A stretch of DNA of 64,000 bases from Nocardia rosealba (GTDB taxonomy: Bacteria; Actinomycetota; Actinomycetes; Mycobacteriales; Mycobacteriaceae). The translations under genes and the position numbers were made by a program. Below the pieces are notes generated by a model. It was given only the letters and a program-made list of their open reading frames with translations, was not told the origin of the DNA and ran no database searches. The DNA is taken from assembly GCF_020216065.1 (NCBI RefSeq), contig NZ_JAIWNA010000002.1, forward strand, positions 1,023,135-1,087,134, read 5' to 3'. Of this stretch, positions 15,737-24,493 are shown piece after piece (position 1 is the first letter of the stretch; each line of letters starts with the position of its first letter).

Positions 15737-16102
15737 TCAGCCGACGACCAGACAGAACGGGTGACCGGCCGGGTCCAGCAGCACCCGCCACCGGTCGACG
15801 CTCGGCTGGTGGTCCACCCTGACCGCGCCGAGACCCAACGCAGACTTCTCCGCCGCGTCGAGGTCCTCGACCTTGAAGTCCAGGTGTAACTGCTGCGGCA
15901 CGTCCTGGCCGGGCCACGAGGGGGCCCGGTATCCGGTGACCCGCTGGAAGCCCAGGTCACAACCCGAACCATCGGTCAGAGCGACGAATTCGTCGGCGTC
16001 GTAGCCGAGCTGCATGCCCGTCAGCTCTTGGTAGAACCGGGCAAGAGCCCGGGGATCAGCGCAGTCCAGAGTCACGCCCCGCAGTGTGGCTTTCGGCATC
16101 AT
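15737..16102 (-). CDS. VOC-family (glyoxalase-like) protein
   Basis: 121 residues from ATG 16102, chosen because GAGGAG lies 6 nt upstream; a longer frame to 16294 has no such support. The beta-alpha-beta-beta-beta vicinal-oxygen-chelate pattern is clear: LRGVTLDCADPRALARFYQE in the first half, and LDAAEKSALGLGAVRVDHQP with VLLDPAGHPFCLVVG in the second. These single-module VOC proteins often bind or transform small molecules, including antibiotics; metal ligands are not fully conserved. Convergent with the TetR gene. Confidence 0.85.
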   Translation of the reverse strand: MMPKATLRGVTLDCADPRALARFYQELTGMQLGYDADEFVALTDGSGCDLGFQRVTGYRAPSWPGQDVPQQLHLDFKVEDLDAAEKSALGLGAVRVDHQPSVDRWRVLLDPAGHPFCLVVG

Positions 16103-16613
16103 GTACTCCTCGGTCATCGGTGTTCGCGGGCCGCGCGGCGGTCGCCGCAGGTAGTCATCCAACGCGCTGTCGTGGGTCGGCTCCACTCCTTTTCGGGCGG
16201 CGGACAACTTCAAACCAGGGATCACATACGTCTCGCCCAATCGAATCGCAGCCGAGGCGGCGATCAGTATCGGCACGCTTTCCCGATACTTCACACCCGC
16301 CCGTGGTCCGGTTCAGCGACGCGGTGATGCCAGCGAGCCGGGTTCCGCCGGTGTGGGCGGTCCTTCGTGAGCACCGTCGATACCGGATTGTCTTGGCGGC
16401 CTTCATTGTTCGATGCGTAGGTCCATCGCTGCGTGCTGACGGCGACGTTCGGGTTGTCCGTCGAGTTCGCCGTGGGCGAGGGCCCAGAGATTCGGCGTGC
16501 GACGGGTGGAGCCGCGCCGGCGTTTGCCGTTGAGCTTCGCCGCTCGAGGAATTCCTGGCCGTGGGTGAAGGCCAGAGGCCCACCGTGACACCTGTACGGA
16601 ACCGGCGTAGCCA
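16103..16613. other. Intergenic stretch without a supported gene
   Basis: About 510 bp between two minus-strand genes. Open frames exist on both strands but none has a ribosome-binding site, codon bias or a recognisable family. A minus-strand reading near 16400-16530 (RRTPNLWALAHGELDG) has a protein-like look and could be part of a decayed gene. Confidence 0.35.
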
Positions 16614-18203
16614 CTACTCCTTCGCGATCTCGACCACACCGTTCCGAGCCCCTGGCTCGAGGCCGCCGACGTCCTCGTCGGAGTCCACGGCATCGGCGGT
16701 TGGACGGCGGCCCGGGGCCCACGCGGCGATGAGGACGGCCGCACCGATCGTCAGGAATCCCAGCACGATCGCGGATTCCCGCATGCCGTGCAGGAACGCG
16801 GATTTCGCGAAGTCGCCGAGTTGCTGGGCGACCGGTCCCGCCCGCGCGACCACCTCGAGGGCAGCCGCGAGCGAATCACCGACCGGTTCGCGGGCGGTCT
16901 CGGGAAGGCTCGGCAGCGCGGGTGCGATCCGCTCGCCGTATCCGGCGGCGAGCACACTGCCCGAGATGGCGATGCCGACGGCGGCGCCGACTTCACGTGC
17001 GGCATCGTTGACCGCGGCGGCGACACCGTGTTTCGCCACGGGTGTGCCGTCGACGATGGCGGCGGTCGCGGGCGCGGTGCACAGCCCGATTCCGGCGCTC
17101 ATCAGCAGCAGCGGACCGAGGACGTCCAGGTAGGAGGTGTGCACATCGACCTGCGCGATGAGAAACATCCCGGCACCGATCGACGCGAGACCGGCGAAGG
17201 CGGGAACCCGGAGCCCGAACCGCGTCGCGAGCCGGGGTGCGATCACGGAGATCACCACCATCGGTAGGCCCATCGGTGCGAGCGCGAGTGCCGAGACCAG
17301 CGGACGGTAGCCGAGGATCAGCTGAAAATATTGCACGATCAGCATGAACAGCCCGAAGGTGACCAGGAACTGCACCGTCACGATCGCGGTGCCGCTGCCG
17401 AAACCCCGGTCGGCGAACAGCCCGACATCGATCAGCGGATGCGCCACCCGCTTCTCGACAACGACGAAGACGACACCGAGGACCACACCGGCGACCGTCG
17501 CACCGAGCACCAACGGATCGAGCCACCCCCGCGCGGGTACCTCGATGGCGGCCACGACGATCGCGCCGATGGCCAGAGCGCTGGTCACCGTACCGAGTGG
17601 GTCCATCGCCGACCGCGAGGTGTCGACCGATTCGGGCAGGGTGCACGCGGCTACCGACAGCAGCGCGCCCGCGATCGCCATCCCGACGAAAATCGCGACC
17701 CAGGACAAGTTTTCGATCAGCACACCGGAGCCGAGGATGCCGAGGATCGCGCCGACACCGGCGACTCCTGCCCACAATCCGACCGCGCTGCCCCGGCGTT
17801 CCAGGGGGAAGCCGGCGGTGATGAGCGACAGCGTGGACGGCATCACCAGTGCCGCACCGATTCCCGTGAACACCCGCGTGGCGATCAGCCAGAGCGGGCT
17901 GTCGAGCACAAGGGGCGCCGCCGAACCGACGGCGAAGATCACCAGTCCGACGATGAGGACGATGCGCCTGCCGTACCTGTCCCCCAGCGCACCGCCCGGC
18001 AGGACCAGGCAGGCGAGGGCCAGCGTGTAACCGTCGACGATCCAGGTGAGTTCGGCCTGGCTGGCGCCGGTATCGGCCGCGATCTGCGGCAGCGCGGTGT
18101 ACAGCGCGGCCATCGAAGCGGTGACCAGAACCACGGCGAGACAAGACAACGTCAGCAGGCGGCGCTGGACGGAAGACAATCGGGCACGTCCGGTGGAAAC
18201 CAT
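16614..18203 (-). CDS. MFS drug exporter, DHA2/EmrB-QacA type
   Basis: 529 residues with about 14 TM helices. Typical DHA2 features: early TADTGASQAELTWIVDGYTL (motif D1-like), motif A (GGALGDRYGRRIVLI), and motif C-like GIGAALVMPSTLSLI. Predicted proton-driven efflux of hydrophobic or cationic compounds at the inner membrane. Divergent from a TetR gene with a palindrome in the 75-bp gap, the standard TetR-controlled exporter arrangement. Confidence 0.9.
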   Translation of the reverse strand: MVSTGRARLSSVQRRLLTLSCLAVVLVTASMAALYTALPQIAADTGASQAELTWIVDGYTLALACLVLPGGALGDRYGRRIVLIVGLVIFAVGSAAPLVLDSPLWLIATRVFTGIGAALVMPSTLSLITAGFPLERRGSAVGLWAGVAGVGAILGILGSGVLIENLSWVAIFVGMAIAGALLSVAACTLPESVDTSRSAMDPLGTVTSALAIGAIVVAAIEVPARGWLDPLVLGATVAGVVLGVVFVVVEKRVAHPLIDVGLFADRGFGSGTAIVTVQFLVTFGLFMLIVQYFQLILGYRPLVSALALAPMGLPMVVISVIAPRLATRFGLRVPAFAGLASIGAGMFLIAQVDVHTSYLDVLGPLLLMSAGIGLCTAPATAAIVDGTPVAKHGVAAAVNDAAREVGAAVGIAISGSVLAAGYGERIAPALPSLPETAREPVGDSLAAALEVVARAGPVAQQLGDFAKSAFLHGMRESAIVLGFLTIGAAVLIAAWAPGRRPTADAVDSDEDVGGLEPGARNGVVEIAKE

Positions 18204-18232
18204 CTGTCCTCCGCTACTATCAGTATCGCTTC

Positions 18233-18247
18233 GCTACAAGATGTAGC
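18233..18247. promoter_or_regulatory. Candidate TetR operator at the exporter promoter
   Basis: GCTACA-AGA-TGTAGC (18233-18247), a perfect dyad with 6-bp arms, lies in the divergent gap between the MFS exporter and the TetR gene. A related half-site (GCTACT) occurs 19 bp to the left. Confidence 0.5.
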
Positions 18248-18278
18248 ATAAGTATGCGCCGGGAGGTAGGCCTACGAG

Positions 18279-18932
18279 ATGGTCGACAGCGGAATACTGG
18301 GCCATATGAGTGATTTCGACGCCGACGAGGTCGACCCGCGCCGCGTGCGGTCACGTGCCCGGCTGCTCGAGGCCGCCACCACCCTGCTGCAGAACGGCGG
18401 CCTGGAGGCGGTGACCATCGAGGGCGTCACCAAACTGTCCAAAGTCGCCAGGACCACCCTGTACCGGCATTTCGACAACGCGGTCCAGTTGCGGGCGGCC
18501 ACCATCGAGCGCCTGCTGCCCTCGGCGGTGCAGACCCCACCCGAAGGCCCGCTGCGCGACCGGCTGATCACTCTGCTCGCGCGTCAGGCCGACGCGATCA
18601 GGGACACTCCCCTGCAGGTGTCGACCCTGGCGTGGTTGGCGACCGGTTCCGACCGCACGGCCGACAGCCCCGCCATCACCTCGCTGCGCAGGCGCCTCAT
18701 CGACCAGTACCGCGCACCGTTCGACCAGGTGCTCGAAACACCGGAGGCCCGTGCGCAACTGGGCGACTTCGATACCTACTTCGCGCTGTCGCAGCTGGTC
18801 GGCCCGCTCGTCTTCGCCAAACTGCTCGGCCTGCGCGAATCGACTCGCCAGGATTGCGCCCGGATCGTCGACGACTTTCTCGCGGCCCGCGCCGCGATCA
18901 CCTCCGACGGATCCGGGCGACACCCCGGCTAG
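18279..18932 (+). CDS. TetR-family transcriptional regulator of the MFS exporter
   Basis: 217 residues; ATG 18279 has GGGAGG upstream at long spacing, and ATG 18306 is an alternative. HTH region: RLLEAATTLLQNGGLEAVTI, then EGVTKLSKVARTTLYRHF. The C-terminal part is like TetR_C proteins with DTPLQVSTLAWLATGSDR. Divergent from the exporter and almost touching the convergent GMC gene (7 bp). It likely represses the exporter until a substrate binds. Confidence 0.87.
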   Translation: MVDSGILGHMSDFDADEVDPRRVRSRARLLEAATTLLQNGGLEAVTIEGVTKLSKVARTTLYRHFDNAVQLRAATIERLLPSAVQTPPEGPLRDRLITLLARQADAIRDTPLQVSTLAWLATGSDRTADSPAITSLRRRLIDQYRAPFDQVLETPEARAQLGDFDTYFALSQLVGPLVFAKLLGLRESTRQDCARIVDDFLAARAAITSDGSGRHPG

Positions 18933-18939
18933 CTGCCCG

Positions 18940-20532
18940 TCAGATCACGACACCGACATCGTTGCGCACCAGGACATCCAGCGCGCGCTCGGCCACCGCG
19001 GCGATGGTCATGGAGGGATTGCACGCGGCGGTATTGCCGGGCATGAGGGCGCCGTCGAGGACGTAGAGGCCCCGCTGGCCGCGCACCCGGCCCTCCAGAT
19101 CGCACACACTGCCCATGTTCGCCCCGCCCAGCGGATGCCAGGTGGAGGGGAAGATCGCGTTGGTGTCGATCAGGTGTGCGCTCGGGCCCGCGACACGGCG
19201 GATCGCGGCATCGATGTGCGCCTGGATGCCTCGGTCACCCTCGTGGGGCCAGCGCAGTCGCGCGTCGTCGGATCCGGGGTCGTAGACGAAGTCGCCGCGT
19301 CCGTCGCTCACCCCGTACCCGACGAGCATGGTGCTGCCCGCGTCCAGCGACAGCGGCGGGATCGACGCCTGGATGAAGGTGAACGCCGCCTGCGGATCGT
19401 CCCAGTTCTTGCTCCCGAAGACGACCGGGCCACCTTGGGCCGCACCGAAATTCGCCGACGGATCCCGCCAGACATAGATCCGGTCGGCATTGGTACCCCA
19501 GCCCTTCCCCAGTTCGTCCGGCAGGTCGGGAATCGCGCCCTTGGCACCGGCGCGCACCAGCAGGCGGGTGGTGTTGAGGCTGCCTGCGGCCAGCACGAGG
19601 GTCGGCGTCGTGATGACCTTGTTCTCCAGGACCACGCCGCCGGTGTCGATGCGGTCGACCCGCACCACCCAGCGGCCGTCGGGAGCCCGCTCGATGTCGG
19701 TGACCTCGTGCAGGGTCTGCACGTCCACGATGCCCGTCGCCTCGGCGGCGGCGACATAGGTGACGTCGACGGAGTTCTTGCCCCCGTTGTTCACCCCCAT
19801 CGCGCCGTCGCCGTTGGTGTAGGACGGCTTCATCTCCCCACGCAGCTCGGCCAGCGCGTAGTTCCAGTCGATCGGCATGGGGATCTTCGACAGCGGCAGT
19901 CCGGCGCCGCGCACGCGCTCCGCGAAGATCCGCGCCGCCGCGTAGGGGGCGCTGTCGACCAGCTCGTCCGGCGCGGTGGCCAGGCCGAGCATCCGCGCCA
20001 CCCTCGGGTAGAAGACCTGGTCCATGCGCTCCCAGTCGATCCCGGCCGGGAAGTGCGTCTCGAAGACTTCGCGCGTCGGTTGCAGCGACATGCCCTGGTA
20101 CACCAGCGATCCGCCGCCGAGCCCGGCCGCGCACAGCGCGGTCATCCCCGTGCCCGAGACCGCTTCGAGCAGTCCGGCATAGCGGTCGAAGATCAGGGGT
20201 GTGCCGAAGAGTGTCGGGCTGGACCGATGCCACAGCAACCGCTTGTCCGGCTGGGTGGCGCGGGGGAAGGTCTCCGAGTTGGGCCCGGTGGCCCAGCGTC
20301 GGCCGCGTTCGAGCAGCAGCACCGGAACACCTGCCTGGGCCAGGCGCAGGGCGGCGACGCCGCCGCCGAAGCCCGAGCCGATCACCACCGCCCGGCGTTC
20401 CTCCCTGGTGAGTGGGATCCCGCCGCTGCGGGCGGCGATCCCGGGAGCGGCGGCGGCGCCGCGGGCGGAGGCCAGCAGTAGTCCGGCGCCTGCGGCACCG
20501 CCGAGTAGGGCGCGGCGGGTCATCATCGGCAT
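18940..20532 (-). CDS. Exported GMC flavoenzyme, cholesterol-oxidase-like
   Basis: 530 residues from ATG 20532 (GAAGG 7 nt upstream). N-terminus RRALLGGAAGAGLLLASARG is a signal sequence, possibly Tat. FAD Rossmann motif VVIGSGFGGGVAALRLAQAG, then YQGMSLQPTREVFE. The C-terminal WHPLGGANMG (active-site His region) and DGALMPG with NPSMTIAAVAER closely follow Streptomyces cholesterol oxidase (YHPLGG; DGSLIPG; NPFVTITALAER). Predicted oxidation of a sterol-like secondary alcohol with H2O2 formation outside the cytoplasm. Last gene of an exported three-gene operon; overlaps the DUF305 gene by 10 bp. Confidence 0.85.
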   Translation of the reverse strand: MPMMTRRALLGGAAGAGLLLASARGAAAAPGIAARSGGIPLTREERRAVVIGSGFGGGVAALRLAQAGVPVLLLERGRRWATGPNSETFPRATQPDKRLLWHRSSPTLFGTPLIFDRYAGLLEAVSGTGMTALCAAGLGGGSLVYQGMSLQPTREVFETHFPAGIDWERMDQVFYPRVARMLGLATAPDELVDSAPYAAARIFAERVRGAGLPLSKIPMPIDWNYALAELRGEMKPSYTNGDGAMGVNNGGKNSVDVTYVAAAEATGIVDVQTLHEVTDIERAPDGRWVVRVDRIDTGGVVLENKVITTPTLVLAAGSLNTTRLLVRAGAKGAIPDLPDELGKGWGTNADRIYVWRDPSANFGAAQGGPVVFGSKNWDDPQAAFTFIQASIPPLSLDAGSTMLVGYGVSDGRGDFVYDPGSDDARLRWPHEGDRGIQAHIDAAIRRVAGPSAHLIDTNAIFPSTWHPLGGANMGSVCDLEGRVRGQRGLYVLDGALMPGNTAACNPSMTIAAVAERALDVLVRNDVGVVI

Positions 20533-21188
20533 GTCGAAACCTTCATCGTGTCGTCCTGGCACGGGTCGACCCCGCGCCGTTCCAGTAGGAGGGAAAGCAG
20601 GCCGATCTCCTGGCCCTGAGTGCGCACGATCTCGCGTGCCGAGCGTTCGACCTCGCCGCCCGTGAGCACGGCGTCGGCCGCCGCGGCCATGTCGACGCCA
20701 CCCGCGTGATGTCTGAGCATCAGTCGCAGGAAGACGATCTCGGCCTCGGTGCCACGCGCGGCCGAGAGCTGGTCCAGCTCGGCGGCCGTGACAGTGCCCG
20801 GCATCACCGGCATCGGTTGTCCTGCCGAATGTCGTTGCCCGTGGAGGTCATCCGGCAGCCACGCCATGGCCCGGTCGCTGGTGACCGGTGCGCCGGCCAA
20901 CCGGAGCCAGCCGAGGAACATGCCCGATTCGGTGCGCTGCTCGTCGGCGATCTGACGGGCGAGTCCCACGACGAACGGGTCGGCGCCGGTGTCCAGTCGT
21001 TGCGTGAGGAGCATCGCCTGGGTGTGGTGGGCCAGCATGTCTTGGATGAAACCGATCTCGGTCTCACTGAGCACCTTCGGCGCGCTCGTCGTCGTGGGCA
21101 GCGCAGGCCGTAGCGCCGCTCCCATGGCGAGCAGCAAGATCGCCAGCGCACCGAATCCGGCGTATCGGAAAGCGTTGTGCCGTCTCAT
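20523..21188 (-). CDS. DUF305 membrane-anchored protein
   Basis: 221 residues from ATG 21188, whose ATGA overlaps the upstream LVIVD stop. A signal anchor lies at about 9-27 (FGALAILLLAMGAALRPAL). DUF305 follows with two His-rich helices: FIQDMLAHHTQAMLLTQRL and FLRLMLRHHAGGVDMA. DUF305 proteins are ferritin-like four-helix bundles, exported and often near copper or redox enzymes. Co-operonic with a GMC oxidase and an LVIVD protein; a role in metal handling or peroxide protection is inference. Confidence 0.87.
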   Translation of the reverse strand: MRRHNAFRYAGFGALAILLLAMGAALRPALPTTTSAPKVLSETEIGFIQDMLAHHTQAMLLTQRLDTGADPFVVGLARQIADEQRTESGMFLGWLRLAGAPVTSDRAMAWLPDDLHGQRHSAGQPMPVMPGTVTAAELDQLSAARGTEAEIVFLRLMLRHHAGGVDMAAAADAVLTGGEVERSAREIVRTQGQEIGLLSLLLERRGVDPCQDDTMKVSTCR

Positions 21189-22708
21189 GATCCGGTCGTC
21201 GAGTCCTGGTCCGGCGGCGGAGTGTAGACCTCGGGCGAGAGCTCGAGCGCCAGGAAACCGTTGTCCGCGCATGTGGTCCAGAGTTGGTTGCCACGCCATT
21301 CCGGTGGCGAGAAGCACCAGTCGGTCGACAGATCACCGAGGGCGAGGGTGCCGCTGCGCGCGCTCAGCGCCTGGGCGGGGTCGAACACGCCGCGCAACAT
21401 GGACTGGACCACCGCGGGCGCCGAGAGCACCGGCACGCCGATGATCGAGGCCAGCGCGTGCGGGGAATTCCAGAGCTGGGCGTTCTCGCCGGTCCGCGCG
21501 GGCGGATTGAAGTAACCGATCTCCCGGACAGCACCGGGATCGCGTACGTCGAACACGCGGATTCCCGACGAGGTCCAGCCGCACGCGAGGGCGGTCGGGT
21601 CGGCGGGCCGGTCGGCGGCGCAGTAGTGCGCGTCGTAGGCGAACAACGAGCCGCCCGCGGCCGAGGCGAGCATCGAGTCCTGGTTCTCGGGCAGATTGAT
21701 CTCGAGCTTGATCGACCCGGCGATCCTCGGCTGACGGTCGTCGGAGACATCGATGAGTTTCACACCGCCCGATCCCGCCTCGTCGACGGCGAACACATAC
21801 GGCACTCCGCCGTAGGTCACCGGAACGGTGTGCTGGGTGGCCCACCCGTCGGACCAGGTCATGTCCGACAGTTCGGGAACCTGCGGAGACGGATCGCGCC
21901 GCTGCACCGCGCTGATGTCGAGCACCTTCATTCCGCCGAGGTTGTTCGCCAGATAGAGGCGGTTGCCGTCCGGGGAGACGCCGAGCCCGTGCATGGACAT
22001 CCCCGGCATCCCCTGCCACACCACCCGGGGATTCGCCGGGTCGGTCAGGTCGACGGCGCTGAGCAGGCCGGGCGCCGTGCCCGAACTCCAATAGGTTCGC
22101 CCGTCCGGGGAGAAACCACCCTCGTGCGCCGTGATCGGCAGCGGCAGCAGCGGATTCGAACCGGTACCGGGGTTGAGCAGGCGCGGGTGCGCGCAGTCGC
22201 TGATGTCGTAGATCGACAGCAGGCCGGCACCGACCAGCGCGGGCACCCCCGCACCGACGAGCAGTTTGCGGGTCTTGTTGACCTTCAAGCTCTCCCACGT
22301 GCCGGCGAGCATCGCCGGCTCGGTCAGCGTGGTGGTGTGCACCGGCGCCGACGGGTCGCGCACGTCCAGGACGTGGACGCCCGCGTCGGGGCCGAGCAGG
22401 TCACCGGGGAAGAACGTGCCGACGTAGGCGCAGTGCTCGAAGGTGACCGAGGTGATGCCACCGCCGCGACCGCCCGCCGCGCCGAGCAGCCGCATGTTGC
22501 ACCGGAATCCCTCGCGGGACCGTCCGCTGTCGCGATCGGCCGCTGGAACGTCGCCCTGCAGGCCGGTTTCGGGCGCGGATCCCGGCAGGCAGTCGACCCG
22601 GCTCGCGGCCGGTTGGGAGTGCGCGCTCACCGCGCCCATCGACACCAGCAACGCGGTGACGAGAATCAGTCCGGCGCGCCAGTGCGCACGGGCAGAAATA
22701 GTGCTCAT
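21185..22708 (-). CDS. Exported LVIVD-repeat (beta-propeller) protein
   Basis: 507 residues with a signal peptide (1-30, LILVTALLVSMGAVSAHS). The mature part is built from LVIVD/propeller blades: GVHVLDVRDPSAPV, LLSIYDISDCAHPRLL, LLSAVDLTDPANPRVV, GVKLIDVSDDRQPRI, GIRVFDVRDPGAVREI. Such proteins are secreted or cell-surface propellers of unknown function. First gene of an operon with DUF305 and GMC oxidase genes (4-bp and 10-bp overlaps), so the three probably act together outside the cytoplasm. A palindrome at 22750-22764 may control the operon. Confidence 0.83.
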   Translation of the reverse strand: MSTISARAHWRAGLILVTALLVSMGAVSAHSQPAASRVDCLPGSAPETGLQGDVPAADRDSGRSREGFRCNMRLLGAAGGRGGGITSVTFEHCAYVGTFFPGDLLGPDAGVHVLDVRDPSAPVHTTTLTEPAMLAGTWESLKVNKTRKLLVGAGVPALVGAGLLSIYDISDCAHPRLLNPGTGSNPLLPLPITAHEGGFSPDGRTYWSSGTAPGLLSAVDLTDPANPRVVWQGMPGMSMHGLGVSPDGNRLYLANNLGGMKVLDISAVQRRDPSPQVPELSDMTWSDGWATQHTVPVTYGGVPYVFAVDEAGSGGVKLIDVSDDRQPRIAGSIKLEINLPENQDSMLASAAGGSLFAYDAHYCAADRPADPTALACGWTSSGIRVFDVRDPGAVREIGYFNPPARTGENAQLWNSPHALASIIGVPVLSAPAVVQSMLRGVFDPAQALSARSGTLALGDLSTDWCFSPPEWRGNQLWTTCADNGFLALELSPEVYTPPPDQDSTTGS

Positions 22709-22749
22709 GTATGCAGTCGTCGCCCGAGGTGAGGGCGCCTTTCTCGAGT

Positions 22750-22764
22750 AGTAACCATGTTACT
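22750..22764. promoter_or_regulatory. Candidate operator upstream of the exported oxidase operon
   Basis: AGTAAC-CAT-GTTACT, a perfect 15-bp dyad, lies 42 bp upstream of the LVIVD gene start and downstream of the TetR gene at 22851. A TetR-family site is likely. It does not fit the KstR consensus because the AAC/GTT half-sites are 3 bp apart instead of 2. Confidence 0.55.
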
Positions 22765-22850
22765 GTCGATCGGACGCTACCACTCGGACTCGCCCGCCGG
22801 AACGAAATCGAGCGAAGCCGGAAGGAACGTTCCCGCAGCGGAGAGGCGGG

Positions 22851-23459
22851 TTACCTCACGCGCTCGCCTTCGACCTCGCGCAGGAACGATTCGATGAGTT
22901 CGACGACCTCCGCATGGCCGGTGTCGACCTCGAAGGCCTCCTCCATGCGCAGGAAGCGCGAGACGCTCGACATCAGCAGGATGAGCGCACCCGGGCTGTA
23001 GCCCGCGCCGCCGTGATCGGCCAGCGCCGAGGACACGGCATCGAGCTGGAGCGCGCGGAATCGACGGGAGGACTCGGCGATCTCGGCCCGAATCGCCTTG
23101 CGGTGATTCGCCAGCGCGACGAATTCCATGGTGAGCGCGGTCTGGGACTGGTCGTTGATGGCGTCCCACAGTGCCCACAGCGGTTGCGGCGATGCCAGCG
23201 CGCGCAGTTGACGTTCGTAGCTGCGATCGGCGCCGCGCCGGAACAACTCGACGAACAGATTGTCCATGTTGCCGAAGTAGTAGTAGACGAGCGCGGGGTT
23301 CACGCCCGCCGTGGTGCCGAGGCGTCGGGAGCTGACGGCGGCATAGCCCTCCTCGAGCATGATGCGCTCGGCCGCGTCGAGCAAAGCGGAACGGGTGGTC
23401 GGGTTCTCGGCGTCACGGGCGGGCTTCACATGTAGGCCTGTCTGTCGGGCGAGCGGCAC
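22851..23459 (-). CDS. TetR-family transcriptional regulator
   Basis: 202 residues. HTH: ALLDAAERIMLEEGYAAVSS, then RRLGTTAGVNPALVYYYFGN, characteristic of TetR/AcrR. It is divergent from the Rieske-oxygenase operon (start 23711), with a 35-bp dyad in the gap, and also upstream of the exported GMC operon on its own strand. It could control either or both. A GTG 11 codons downstream of the annotated ATG is an alternative start. Confidence 0.87.
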   Translation of the reverse strand: MPLARQTGLHVKPARDAENPTTRSALLDAAERIMLEEGYAAVSSRRLGTTAGVNPALVYYYFGNMDNLFVELFRRGADRSYERQLRALASPQPLWALWDAINDQSQTALTMEFVALANHRKAIRAEIAESSRRFRALQLDAVSSALADHGGAGYSPGALILLMSSVSRFLRMEEAFEVDTGHAEVVELIESFLREVEGERVR

Positions 23460-23518
23460 ATCGCCGCTCGCGAGCGTCGCGCTACACCCTTGACAGTGGT
23501 GAGCGTCGTCACGTATAT

Positions 23519-23553
23519 CTTAATCACTCGCTCAAATTGAGCAGTCGGTTAAG
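23519..23553. promoter_or_regulatory. 35-bp nested dyad operator at the Rieske operon promoter
   Basis: Nested symmetry: CTTAA, six bases, GCTCAA-A-TTGAGC, six bases, TTAAG. The inner 13-bp palindrome (23530-23542) and outer 5-bp arms share one centre. It lies between a TetR gene and the oxygenase operon, and is the probable operator for both. Confidence 0.65.
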
Positions 23554-23710
23554 ACCCCGGATCAGGCCTGACGGGTCATTTCGGTGGCCCGCCGACGGCC
23601 ATTCACACTGACCGCCCTTCCCACCGGTGAAGGGTTTCCCGCGCCGCGCAGCCGGCGCCATCGCGCCCGGAACGGGTGTTCGCTGCCTTGCCGAGAGCAG
23701 AGGAATTCGG

Positions 23711-24493
23711 ATGAACAACACAGCCCCAACGCCTTCGGGCTCGACCGCACCCGCCCGGGTCGCCGTGGTGACCGGCGGGGCCTCCGGGATGGGCGTGTCG
23801 ATCTGCGCCGCGTTCGCCGCGGCGGGCCATCGGGTCGCGGTTCTCGACATCGACGGCGCGGCCGCGCAGCGCACCGCCGAACAGCTGCGCGAAACCGGTG
23901 CGGCGGCCATGGCCGCCGCGGTCGACGTCACCGATCGCGCTGCCGTCCGGGCGACCATGGACAAGGTGCGGGCCGAGTTCGGTGCCGTCGAAATCCTGGT
24001 CACCAGTGCGGGTTCCGTGGATTTCGCACCGTTCACCGACATCAGCCCGCAGGCGTGGAACCGCATCGTCGACGTCAACCTCAACGGGGTCTTCCACTGC
24101 GCCCAGGCGGTGGTCGGGGACATGGTCGCGGCCGGGTGGGGTCGCATCGTCACGATCTCGTCGTCGAGCGCGCAGCGCGGTTCGCCGGGAATGGTGCACT
24201 ACACCGCCGCCAAAGGCGCGGTGGTCGCGATGACCAAAGCCCTGGCGCGGGAGTACGCCGCGGCGGGCATCACGGTGAACACGATCCCGCCCTCGGGCAT
24301 CGACACACCGATGTCGCGCCGGTCCCAAGCCGCCGGGCACCTGCCCGACAACGAACGGATGGCGGCCGCGATTCCGGTGGGGCACTTGGGAACCGGTGAG
24401 GACATCGCCGCGGCGTGCGTCTTCCTGTGTTCGGAACAGGCCGGCTATATCACCGGCCAGGTTCTCGGCGTGAACGGCGGATCGGTGATATGA
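23711..24493 (+). CDS. SDR-family oxidoreductase
   Basis: 260 residues from ATG 23711 (GAGG 8-9 nt upstream). Classical FabG-like SDR: cofactor loop GGASGMGVSICAAF, then SAGS in place of NNAG, catalytic Ser in TISSSSAQ, YTAAK, and a C-terminal GYITGQVLGVNGG. First gene of the Rieske operon; its TGA overlaps the next gene's ATG. It probably oxidises or reduces an alcohol or ketone on the pathway substrate. It resembles the SDR at 56880 (AAGITVNTIPPSGIDTPM versus GPVGITVNAVPPGFIDTPM), hinting that the two ends of the locus share ancestry. Confidence 0.88.
   Translation: MNNTAPTPSGSTAPARVAVVTGGASGMGVSICAAFAAAGHRVAVLDIDGAAAQRTAEQLRETGAAAMAAAVDVTDRAAVRATMDKVRAEFGAVEILVTSAGSVDFAPFTDISPQAWNRIVDVNLNGVFHCAQAVVGDMVAAGWGRIVTISSSSAQRGSPGMVHYTAAKGAVVAMTKALAREYAAAGITVNTIPPSGIDTPMSRRSQAAGHLPDNERMAAAIPVGHLGTGEDIAAACVFLCSEQAGYITGQVLGVNGGSVI

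Noticed and set aside
16155..16583. 142-codon minus-strand ORF between VOC and MFS genes
   Set aside because: No ribosome-binding site, family pattern or codon bias; left as intergenic with a note.
22750..22764. KstR cholesterol-regulon site
   Set aside because: AAC and GTT half-sites are separated by 3 bp rather than the 2 bp of the KstR consensus.
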